Shown: piece by piece, positions 1 through 6,799 of the stretch
How positions within the stretch are numbered: the first letter of the stretch is position 1
How the letters are laid out: every line of letters begins with the position of its first letter
Assembly: GCF_016862935.1 (NCBI RefSeq)
Contig: NZ_BONX01000026.1
Span: 233,801-297,800, forward strand
Direction of reading: 5' to 3'
Length of the DNA: 64,000 bases
DNA from: Plantactinospora mayteni
Lineage (GTDB): Bacteria; Actinomycetota; Actinomycetes; Mycobacteriales; Micromonosporaceae
The notes under the pieces: generated by a model
What the model saw: the letters and a program-made list of their open reading frames with translations, nothing else
What the model was told of the DNA's origin: nothing
The model's database searches: none
Program-made: the position numbers and the translations under genes

Positions 1-699
1 GTGATGTCCCGGGTCTGCTTCATCAAGGAGAGCCAGACCTACCCGCAGTACTTCAAGGTGCGGCACGCGCTGGAGTCGGCCCGGCTGCTCTTCCCCGACT
101 GGGACGAGGAGTTCGCGCAGGCGCTGCTGGAGGACTTCCGGCTGCCGCTGGGCCGGCAGGTCCGGAAGCTGTCCCGGGGCATGCACTCGATGCTCGGCAT
201 CATCATCGGGCTCGCCTCCCGGGCCCCGCTGACCCTCTTCGACGAGCCGTACCTCGGTCTCGACGCCGTCGCCCGGCACCTCTTCTACGACCACCTGCTC
301 ACCGACTACGCCGAGCACCCCCGGACCGTGCTGCTCTCCACCCACCTCATCGACGAGGTCGGCGAGCTGCTCGAACACGTACTGCTGCTGGACCAGGGCC
401 GGATGCTGCTGGACACCACCGCCGAGGCGCTACGCGGCCAGGTGGTCACCGTGGCCGGGCCGGCCAGCGCGGTCGACGAACTGGCCGCGCGCAACGAGGA
501 ACTGCACCGCGAGACCCTCGGCCGGTACGCCCGGGCGACCCTGCGCGGCGACTTCGGCACCGCCGAACGCGCCCAGGCGAAGGCGCTCGGGCTGGACCTG
601 GAAGCGGTCTCGCTCCAGGACATCGTCGTCCGGCTCACCACCGCACAGGCCCGGTCCGGCGGCGACGCCACCGGTACCCGGAAGGAGACCACCCGATGA
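1..699 (+). CDS. ABC transporter ATP-binding subunit, 5' truncated by window edge
   Basis: C-terminal part of an ABC exporter ATPase. The visible 232 residues lack a Walker A, so the true start lies upstream of the window and the GTG at base 1 is not the real start. Seen: a signature segment LSRGM (about residues 57-61, diverged from LSGGQ), Walker B with catalytic Glu LTLFDEP (77-83), the GLD D-loop and the H-loop His in LLSTHL (111-116). The stop overlaps the next gene by four bases (ATGA), which couples it to the permease. The layout resembles YtrB-like ABC-2 exporters. Substrate unknown. Confidence 0.85.
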   Translation: MMSRVCFIKESQTYPQYFKVRHALESARLLFPDWDEEFAQALLEDFRLPLGRQVRKLSRGMHSMLGIIIGLASRAPLTLFDEPYLGLDAVARHLFYDHLLTDYAEHPRTVLLSTHLIDEVGELLEHVLLLDQGRMLLDTTAEALRGQVVTVAGPASAVDELAARNEELHRETLGRYARATLRGDFGTAERAQAKALGLDLEAVSLQDIVVRLTTAQARSGGDATGTRKETTR

Positions 700-1388
700 A
701 CCGCGTGCTGACCGTGAGCCGGGTCCAACTGGTCGGCTGGCAGAACACCGTCGGCTGGCCCTGGCTGCTGCTCCTGATGGTCTTCGCCGTGAACTATGCC
801 CTCTTCCTGTCCATCGGCGACATCGAGGACAACCCGACGACCGGCGCGATCGCCTCGATCTACATCATCGTCTTCGTCACCAGTATCAACTGGATCACCC
901 AGCTCCTGCCGTTCAGCATGGCCCTGAGCGTGATCCGGCGGACCTTCTATCTGGCCACCGCGCTGTTCCTGGTGGTCCAGTCCGTCGTCTTCGGCGTACT
1001 GCTCTTCTGCTGCCAACTGATCGAGGAGGCCACGAACGGCTGGGGGATCCGGCTACGGTTCTTCGGGCTGAACTTCATCGACCAGCAGAACCCGCTGCTC
1101 CAGATCGCGATCTACACGATGCCGTTCATCCTGCTCGGCTTCCTCGGCATCTTCGTCGCGGTCTTCTACAAGCGGTTCGGGCTGACCGGAATGTGGCTGC
1201 TGAGCACCGCCACCCTGCTCGTGCTGGCCAGTGTCGCCGTACTGATCACCTGGCTGGATCTCTGGTCCGACATCGAGGGCTGGCTGGTCGACCAGCCGAT
1301 GGCGGCCTGGTTCGTCGGCTGGCCTGCGCTGTTGACCGCCCTGCTCGCCGGGGCCGGCTACCTGACCATCCGCCGCGTCACGCCCTGA
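696..1388 (+). CDS. ABC-2 type transporter permease
   Basis: Integral membrane protein of 230 residues with about six hydrophobic segments (near residues 23-40, 50-68, 85-110, 136-156, 166-190 and 205-222) and short charged loops, ending in the basic tail IRRVTP. No signal peptide or enzyme motif is seen. It starts with ATG inside the stop of the ATPase gene, so the two should form one exporter. Family assignment rests on topology and on the ATPase neighbour; the transported substrate cannot be read from the sequence. Confidence 0.8.
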   Translation: MNRVLTVSRVQLVGWQNTVGWPWLLLLMVFAVNYALFLSIGDIEDNPTTGAIASIYIIVFVTSINWITQLLPFSMALSVIRRTFYLATALFLVVQSVVFGVLLFCCQLIEEATNGWGIRLRFFGLNFIDQQNPLLQIAIYTMPFILLGFLGIFVAVFYKRFGLTGMWLLSTATLLVLASVAVLITWLDLWSDIEGWLVDQPMAAWFVGWPALLTALLAGAGYLTIRRVTP

Positions 1389-1436
1389 CCGGCGGCTGGC
1401 CAACGCGCCGCGCCACCGCCGGGCCGGGCGGGGAAC

Positions 1437-1466
1437 ACCGGACCTCTGCCGTGGCAGGGGTCCGGT
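1437..1466. terminator. Bidirectional terminator hairpin
   Basis: Inverted repeat with arms 1437-1450 and 1453-1466 (14 bp, one G-T wobble, two-base centre) between the convergent permease and Nei genes, touching the Nei stop codon. No T-run follows, which is common for actinomycete terminators. Confidence 0.6.
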
Positions 1467-2300
1467 TCACCGCTTGGCGCGGGACCGGCGCGGTGCCCGC
1501 TGACAACGGGGGCACCAGTACGAGTTGCGGCCGGCCTGGTCGGCCCGGAGTACCGCGCTGCCGCAGAGGTGGCAGGGCAGGCCGGCCCGGCGGTAGACGT
1601 ACACCTCGCCGCCGTGCCGGTCGACCCGGGGCGGTCGGCCCATCGCCTCGGGCAGATGCTGGGGATGCACGGTGTCGATCCGGCCCGTGTCGACGGCCGC
1701 CGTCATCAACCGCACCAGGTCGGCCCAGATCTTCCGCCAGCCGTCCGGGGTGAGGTCCCGCCCGGGAGTGGTCGGTGGCAGGCCGGCCCGGAACAGCGCC
1801 TCGGTCACGAAGATCAACCCGGTACCGGCCACGATCGACTGGTCGAGCAGCAGCGCGAACAGCGCGGTGGGGCTGCGCCGGATCCGGGCGTACGGGGCGT
1901 CCGGGTCGGCGCCGGCGCGCAGCGGGTCGGCGCCGAGCCTGGCCCGCAGCGCGTCCACCTCCGGCGGGGAGAGCAGCTCGCAGGCGGCCGGGCCGCGCAG
2001 GTCCAGCCAGTGCAGGTCGGTGTGCAGCCGCAACCGGACCTGGCCGACCGGCGCCGGCGGCTCACCGTCCCCGTCGGCGAACTTCCCGTAGAGCCCGAGG
2101 TGTACGTGCAGCGCCTGCCCGCCGTCGTAGTGGTGCAGCAGATGCTTGCCGTACGCCTCGGTGGAGTCGAGTACGGACCCGGAGAGTAGGGCGGCTCCCT
2201 CGGCGAACCGCCCCTGCGGGCTGCTGGCCAGCACCTTCTCCCCGCCGAACAGCTCCTGGTGCCGAGCTGCCAGCCGGTGCACGGTGTGACCCTCGGGCAT
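1467..2300 (-). CDS. nei: Fpg/Nei family DNA glycosylase, Nei1 type
   Basis: Base-excision repair glycosylase/AP lyase acting on oxidised bases. The ATG at 2300 is chosen because the mature protein must begin Met-Pro-Glu (MPEGHTVHR): Pro2 is the catalytic nucleophile and Glu3 the general acid. The opening, the HVHLGLYG segment and the C-terminal zinc finger (CHLCG...CPRCQ, last 30 residues) match mycobacterial Nei1 (Rv2464c-like) in order and length (277 aa). Oddity: the family's GVGN loop, whose Asn contacts DNA phosphate, reads GTGLIF here, so the conserved Asn is Leu. It is convergent with the ABC permease. Family certain; precise lesion preference inferred. Confidence 0.9.
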   Translation of the reverse strand: MPEGHTVHRLAARHQELFGGEKVLASSPQGRFAEGAALLSGSVLDSTEAYGKHLLHHYDGGQALHVHLGLYGKFADGDGEPPAPVGQVRLRLHTDLHWLDLRGPAACELLSPPEVDALRARLGADPLRAGADPDAPYARIRRSPTALFALLLDQSIVAGTGLIFVTEALFRAGLPPTTPGRDLTPDGWRKIWADLVRLMTAAVDTGRIDTVHPQHLPEAMGRPPRVDRHGGEVYVYRRAGLPCHLCGSAVLRADQAGRNSYWCPRCQRAPRRSRAKR

Positions 2301-2432
2301 GGTTGCCAAGCATAGACAGCGCGGACGGCACCCCGACGCGATCCCACTCCGACCGGTGCCGCCCGGGCAATGTCCGGTCGATGTCCGCTCGCGGCCCTGG
2401 TTGGCCGATTCCGCCGGCTGGCAGGCTGATTC

Positions 2433-2505
2433 TCCACGGACCATCCGGCATCCACCGACCATCCGAGCATCCACGGACCATCCGGCGTCCACGGACCATC
2501 CGGCA
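2433..2505. repeat. Four-copy 18-bp tandem repeat
   Basis: Units at 2433-2450, 2451-2469, 2470-2487 and 2488-2505 of the form TCCACGGACCATCCGGCA, with a few substitutions and one inserted base in unit 2. They lie between nei and the metalloprotease gene, outside the chosen coding regions. Confidence 0.85.
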
Positions 2506-2567
2506 CCGGGCACCCACCACCGCCAACCGACCCGGCCTTGACGTCTACATCGGAAAGAGGGCAGGAA

Positions 2568-3209
2568 ATGGCCGACAGATCCCCCGGCCCAGCGGTCCCG
2601 CGTTCGTCCACCCGCCTAGATCGCCTCGATCGCCTCGGCGACGTGGCACAGCGACTGCTCGCGATCGCGGTCGTCGTACTCGGCGCCGTGTTCGTCACGC
2701 CGGCCGCCGCGCAGGCGACCGAGTTCCCCGACAACAGCAGCCGCTACATCGCGGACAGCGCCGGTCACGCGTACTGCTTCAACACGACCTGGGACAACTT
2801 CCCGGAACACCGTAGCCGGGTGCATTGGGCGATGGACCGGCTGGACGACCAGACGGACATGTACGACATCCTGGAGACCTGCGCCAGCGGTACCGACATC
2901 GTCTGGTCGCGGGTGGACCTGGAGGACAACCTTCGCGGCCGGGCGGTGTGCCAGGACTTCCACGCGGGCAGCAACCGGTGCAACCAGGCGGCCATCTACA
3001 TGGACTTCGCCAAGATCAACGAGGGTAGCTACGACGTGGAGGACCAGCAGAAGACCGCACTCCACGAAATCGGCCACACCATCGGGCTCGGCCATCACTC
3101 TCCGGCCGCCCACGACTGCGCCATGATGAGCGGCCAGATCCCGAGTACCTCCATGACCTGGCGCTCCTTCCACTCCCACGACGTCAGCCACATCAACGCG
3201 ACGTACTGA
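2568..3209 (+). CDS. Secreted metzincin-type zinc metalloprotease
   Basis: Exported peptidase of 213 residues. A hydrophobic export segment (residues 29-45) ends in AAAQA. The zinc site is HEIGHTIGLGHH (166-177), fitting HExxHxxGxxH of metzincins, with a downstream Met-turn candidate CAMM (184-187). Four Cys between residues 70 and 138 could form disulfides. The ATG at 2568 is preferred over an in-frame TTG at 2538 because AAAGAGG sits 7 nt upstream. It resembles Streptomyces small neutral proteases (snapalysin) in size, but those use Asp as third ligand, whereas His is present here. The next secreted gene follows after 36 bp and is probably co-transcribed. Substrate unknown. Confidence 0.8.
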   Translation: MADRSPGPAVPRSSTRLDRLDRLGDVAQRLLAIAVVVLGAVFVTPAAAQATEFPDNSSRYIADSAGHAYCFNTTWDNFPEHRSRVHWAMDRLDDQTDMYDILETCASGTDIVWSRVDLEDNLRGRAVCQDFHAGSNRCNQAAIYMDFAKINEGSYDVEDQQKTALHEIGHTIGLGHHSPAAHDCAMMSGQIPSTSMTWRSFHSHDVSHINATY

Positions 3210-3245
3210 GCCGGCCGTAGGCAATCCCGAGAGGAGGCAACACCG

Positions 3246-3932
3246 ATGAGAACCACGACTGTCGTCAAGTCACTGGTGGGCACGGCCGCCGTCGCGGTCG
3301 CACTCAGCTCCGCCGCCTGGTCCGCCGTCGTCGGCGGCGACCAGGAGGGTACGGCGTCGGTGCGGGCGCTGACCGCAGCGGCCGGCCAGGGCATGCACAG
3401 CGACTACGAGCCGCTCACCTCCCCGGCCGACGCGGTGGACTCGGCCGATCTGATCGTCCAGGGGACCGTGGTCGAGATCGGCGACGGAATCCAGGTCACC
3501 TATCCCGACGAGGCCATGACGCGCCGGGAGGCCAACGCCTACGCGACCTTCGTCGTCGCCGTCGACAAGGTGCTGCACGGCGACGCCGGTCGGGTCACCG
3601 ACGGCAAGGTATACCTGGCCGTGCCGAAGGGCAGCCGGGCCACCCCGGATTCACTCGACGCGCTGAACCCACAGGCCAGGGTCGTCGCCGTACTGGGCGA
3701 CCTCACGACCTGGCGGCCGTACCCGACGGCGACGGTGGTACGCCCGTCCGCCATCCCGGCCGGAGCCGCCCTGTGGGGGCCGTACGTCGACGGGATGTGG
3801 ATGCAGGGCGCGCAGGACGCCGAGATGCTCGCCATCGAGGCCGAACACTCCGAACTCCCACCCGGCTGGGGCGGCGTACGCACCCTCGCCGAACTCGCCA
3901 CCGCCATCGAGAAGGCGGCCGGCACCAGGTGA
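3246..3932 (+). CDS. Secreted protein of unknown function
   Basis: A 228-residue protein with a typical export signal (basic start MRTTTVVK, hydrophobic core to about residue 25, then SAAWSA). The mature part has one clear segment, DAVDSADLIVQGTVVEIGDG (about 60-80), followed by residues with alternating strand pattern; such openings occur in small secreted beta domains, but I recognise no family. A strong ribosome site GAGAGGAGG lies 8-10 nt before ATG. The spacing behind the metalloprotease suggests an operon, so it could be an accessory factor, inhibitor or substrate of that protease; this is inference. Confidence 0.7.
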   Translation: MRTTTVVKSLVGTAAVAVALSSAAWSAVVGGDQEGTASVRALTAAAGQGMHSDYEPLTSPADAVDSADLIVQGTVVEIGDGIQVTYPDEAMTRREANAYATFVVAVDKVLHGDAGRVTDGKVYLAVPKGSRATPDSLDALNPQARVVAVLGDLTTWRPYPTATVVRPSAIPAGAALWGPYVDGMWMQGAQDAEMLAIEAEHSELPPGWGGVRTLAELATAIEKAAGTR

Positions 3933-3939
3933 CACCGTG

Positions 3940-3975
3940 ACCGGCTCCCCGGGGTAGCGCATCCGGGGAGCCGGT
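3940..3975. terminator. Bidirectional terminator hairpin
   Basis: Perfect 13-bp arms 3940-3952 and 3963-3975 (ACCGGCTCCCCGG and its complement) with a 10-nt loop, between the convergent secreted-protein and VOC genes. Confidence 0.75.
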
Positions 3976-3999
3976 ACACGACCCGCCTGACCGGTCGGC

Positions 4000-4410
4000 T
4001 CAGGTGCGTGCCGGGGAGATGTTGACCATCCACGGTACGCCGAACCGGTCGACGCAGGCGCCGAACTCGTCGCCCCACATCTGCCGCTCCAGCGGCACCG
4101 ACACGATGCCGCCCTCGGAGAGTGCGGTCCAGTAGCCGCGCAGCTCGTCCATGTCGTCCCCGCTCAGGCTCACTGTGATGGTGTTGCCCGGGGTGTAGTC
4201 CATCTCGGGCGGCAGGTCGGAGCCCATCAGGGTGAACCCGCTGTCCGTCTCGAGCATGGCGTGCATGACCTGGTCGGCCTGGGCACCCTCGGTACCGAAC
4301 TCGCCGAAGGTGTTGACCACCAGGTTGCCCCCGAAGACGCGCTGGTAGAACTCCATCGCCTCCCGGCCGTTGCCACTGAAGTTGAGGTACGGGTTGAGTC
4401 GAGTCGGCAC
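4000..4410 (-). CDS. VOC family protein (PhnB/glyoxalase-like)
   Basis: A 136-residue single-domain protein of the vicinal oxygen chelate superfamily. The opening RLNPYLNFSGNGREAMEFYQ, followed by the VFGG segment and the C-terminal DRFGVPWMVN, is typical of the PhnB-like branch formerly annotated as 3-demethylubiquinone methyltransferase. Many members have no proven activity and some lack metal ligands, so no reaction is assigned. The gene starts with ATG and is divergent from the HTH-like gene; the palindromic site at 4492-4513 lies in the shared upstream region. Cytoplasmic. Confidence 0.85.
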   Translation of the reverse strand: MPTRLNPYLNFSGNGREAMEFYQRVFGGNLVVNTFGEFGTEGAQADQVMHAMLETDSGFTLMGSDLPPEMDYTPGNTITVSLSGDDMDELRGYWTALSEGGIVSVPLERQMWGDEFGACVDRFGVPWMVNISPART

Positions 4411-4491
4411 CGGATGCTCCTCGGTCGCGGATGAGGCCGTCGTCGGGGACTAACGACCGAACGGCGTCCCGGGTTCCAGCCGTGGGCAATC

Positions 4492-4513
4492 GTCAAGTCA
4501 ACTTGACGTCAAG
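4492..4513. promoter_or_regulatory. Two overlapping palindromes, candidate operator
   Basis: GTCAAGT-CA-ACTTGAC (4492-4507) overlaps the perfect 12-mer CTTGACGTCAAG (4502-4513). The pair lies 25-47 bp before the ATG of the HTH-like gene, in the gap shared with the divergent VOC gene. Probable binding site of a dimeric regulator, perhaps the HTH-like protein itself. Confidence 0.55.
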
Positions 4514-4538
4514 GTGATCTGACGGCAGGCTGGACCGC

Positions 4539-4931
4539 ATGACCACACCCGACGAGTTGGAGCAACGGTTCACCCTGCTGACCGCCGCCGCCCGATACGA
4601 CCAGCTCCGGCTCCGGGACGCGCTCGCCCCGGCCGGCGACGAGCCCGACGACGACGCCGGGGCCGACCCGGACGCCCGGCCGCTGAGTCGGGAGGAGGCG
4701 TTGGAGCTGCTCGCCCTCGGCGAGGTGATCGTGCGGAAGGCGAGCTACGGCCGGCAGTTGACGGTCCGGACGGCTCGGGCGACCGGCGCCTCCTGGACGC
4801 AGATCGGCGCCGCACTCGCCACCAGCAAGCAGTCCGCCTGGGAGACCCACACCCGGTGGCTCGGCGAGCAGGAGGCCACGATCTCGGACTCCGGCACCGA
4901 GCCCGCCGAGCCGGTCCGGGAGCCATCATGA
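4539..4931 (+). CDS. Small HTH-like protein, putative DNA-binding regulator
   Basis: A 130-residue acidic protein. The C-terminal half (GASWTQIGAALATSKQSAWE, about residues 85-104) has the pattern of a helix-turn-helix as seen in small actinomycete regulators often placed beside epoxide hydrolase genes. The N-terminal half is helical and Asp-rich (residues 20-45). The stop overlaps the next start (ATGA, 4928-4931), so it is coupled to what is now a truncated hydrolase. A double palindrome lies just upstream. The regulator role is inferred from the helix pattern, the operator-like site and the neighbour. Confidence 0.65.
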   Translation: MTTPDELEQRFTLLTAAARYDQLRLRDALAPAGDEPDDDAGADPDARPLSREEALELLALGEVIVRKASYGRQLTVRTARATGASWTQIGAALATSKQSAWETHTRWLGEQEATISDSGTEPAEPVREPS

Positions 4932-5056
4932 CCGCCGAACGGGACAACAACAACGTGCACTGGACGGAGTACGACCGGGGCGGGCACTTCGCCGCGATGG
5001 AGGAGCCGGATCTCTTCGTCGCCGACGTACGGACCTTCTTCGGGGCACTGCGCTGA
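4928..5056 (+). pseudogene. Epoxide hydrolase remnant (C-terminal 42 codons)
   Basis: This short frame reads like only the last part of an alpha/beta-hydrolase epoxide hydrolase: VHWTEYDRGGHFAAMEEP, containing the catalytic His segment GGHF, then the closing helix DLFVADVRTFFGALR. The nucleophile Asp region and the whole core fold are missing. The ATG still overlaps the stop of the HTH-like gene, as a complete coupled gene would, so an internal deletion that kept both ends is the simplest explanation. A small functional peptide cannot be excluded, but the match to a domain end argues for decay. Confidence 0.7.
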
Positions 5057-5068
5057 GGAGGGTGCGGG

Positions 5069-6799
5069 TCAGCCGTGCCAGGAGCGCCAGAGGGCGGCGT
5101 ACGCGCCGTCGGCCCGGAGCAGCTCGTGGTGGCTGTCCAGCTCGGTGATCCGGCCGTCCGCCATCACCGCCACCCGGTCGGCGTCGTGTGCGGTGTTCAG
5201 CCGGTGCGCGATCGCGATCACCGTACGCCCGGCCAGCACCACACCCAACGCCCGCTCGGTACGCCGGGCCGTGGTCGGGTCGAGTGCGGCGGTCGCCTCG
5301 TCGAGGATCAGCGTGTGCGGGTCGGCGAGTACCAGCCGGGCCAGCGCGACCTGCTGCGCGTCGGCGGGACTCAACTCCCGGGCCCCGTCCCCGAGTTCGG
5401 TGTCGAGGTCGTCGGGCAGTTCGGCGTACCACTCGGCACCGACCGCGACCAGCGCGGAGCGCATCTCTGCGTCGGTGGCGTCCGGGGCGGCGAAGGCCAG
5501 GTTGTCCCGCAGCGAGCCGAGGAAGACGTGGTGCTCCTGGGTGACCAGGGCGATCCGGCGGCGTCGTTCCGCCGGGTCGAGATCGGTGACCGGACAGCCG
5601 CCGAGGTTCACCTCGCCGTGCCGGGGGCGGTCGATCCCGGCCAGCAGCCGGGCCAGCGTCGACTTCCCGGCCCCGGACGGCCCGACGATGGCCAGCCGCT
5701 CGCCGGGCCGGACCACCAGGTCGATGCCGTGCAGCACGTCCGGGCCGTCGGAGTAGCCGAAGCGCGCGCCCCGGACCTCGATCCGCTCCCCGGACGGGAC
5801 GGAGCCGCGACCGCGCGGCTCCGGCGGCACCTGGCCGACGCCGAGCACCCGGGCGAACGAGGCGAGGCCGCGCTGTGCCTGCTCCATCCATTGCAGGATC
5901 TGGTCCAGCGGGCCGATCGCCTGTTGCAGGTAGAGCGCGGCGGCGACCACCTCGCCGAGGGTGACCAGTCCGTTGTCGAGACAGAGGCCGCCGACCAGCA
6001 ACACCGCCGCGATCGGCAACGCGTAACTCGACTCCACCACGGGATAGAAGACCGAGCGCAGCCCGAGGGTACGTCGCCGGGTCGCCCAGACCTGCCCGAT
6101 CCGGGTCCGGCCGTGCGCGACCCGTTCGTCGGCGAGCCGGAGCGCCTCGACCGTCCGGGCCCCCTCGGCGGTGGTGGTCAGGGTCTCGGTCAGCTCCGCC
6201 GAGGCGGCACCCTCGGCGAGGTATGCCGTGGAGGCCCGGCGCAGATACCAGCGGGTCACCGCGACGATCGACGGCAGACCGGCCAGCGCGGCGACGCCGA
6301 GTACCGGGTGCAGCAGGAAGATCGCCCCGAAGAGCAGGGTCAGTTGCGCCGAGGCGATCACCACCACCGGCACCACCTGGCGGACCGTGACCCCGACCGT
6401 GGCGACGTCGACCGAGCTGCGGGTGGCGAGGTCTCCGGTGCCGGCCCGCTCGACGACCGAGACCGGCAGCGCCAGCGTCCGCCGGACGAACTCCTCGCGC
6501 AGCCGGGCCACCGCGCGCTCACCGAACCGGTGGCCGGCGTACTGGGCGTAGCGGGAGAGCACGGTCTGCACCAGTACGCAGCCGACGATCGCCAACGCCA
6601 ACCGGTCGATCGTGCCGGTCCCGGCGCCGGCCACCACCTTGTCGACGATGATCCCGAGCAGCCACGGTGCGGCCAGCCCGGCGACGGTGGCCGCGACGTG
6701 CAACACCAGGATGACGGCGACCGCCCGCCGGTCCCGGCCGATCAGCTCGCGCGCGGCCCGGCGTACGGTGGCCGGGTCCGCCACCGGCAGACCGGTCAC
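5069..6799 (-). CDS. ABC exporter half-transporter, catalytic-Walker subunit
   Basis: A 576-residue fused permease-ATPase. Six membrane helices occupy about residues 25-300. The ATPase has an intact Walker A (GPSGAGKST), Q-loop (VTQEHH), Walker B with Glu (LILDEATAALD) and H-loop (AIAHRL), but the signature is ELSPADAQQ instead of LSGGQ. It overlaps the upstream half-transporter by GTGA (6796-6799). Its partner has the opposite defect, so one composite site (its Walkers plus the partner LSGGQ) is canonical and the other is dead. This is the asymmetric heterodimer pattern known for bacterial multidrug/peptide exporters. Substrate unknown. Confidence 0.9.
   Translation of the reverse strand: MTGLPVADPATVRRAARELIGRDRRAVAVILVLHVAATVAGLAAPWLLGIIVDKVVAGAGTGTIDRLALAIVGCVLVQTVLSRYAQYAGHRFGERAVARLREEFVRRTLALPVSVVERAGTGDLATRSSVDVATVGVTVRQVVPVVVIASAQLTLLFGAIFLLHPVLGVAALAGLPSIVAVTRWYLRRASTAYLAEGAASAELTETLTTTAEGARTVEALRLADERVAHGRTRIGQVWATRRRTLGLRSVFYPVVESSYALPIAAVLLVGGLCLDNGLVTLGEVVAAALYLQQAIGPLDQILQWMEQAQRGLASFARVLGVGQVPPEPRGRGSVPSGERIEVRGARFGYSDGPDVLHGIDLVVRPGERLAIVGPSGAGKSTLARLLAGIDRPRHGEVNLGGCPVTDLDPAERRRRIALVTQEHHVFLGSLRDNLAFAAPDATDAEMRSALVAVGAEWYAELPDDLDTELGDGARELSPADAQQVALARLVLADPHTLILDEATAALDPTTARRTERALGVVLAGRTVIAIAHRLNTAHDADRVAVMADGRITELDSHHELLRADGAYAALWRSWHG

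Noticed and set aside
2538..2567. Upstream TTG start for the metalloprotease
   Set aside because: ATG 2568 has a good ribosome site and keeps the usual signal peptide length.
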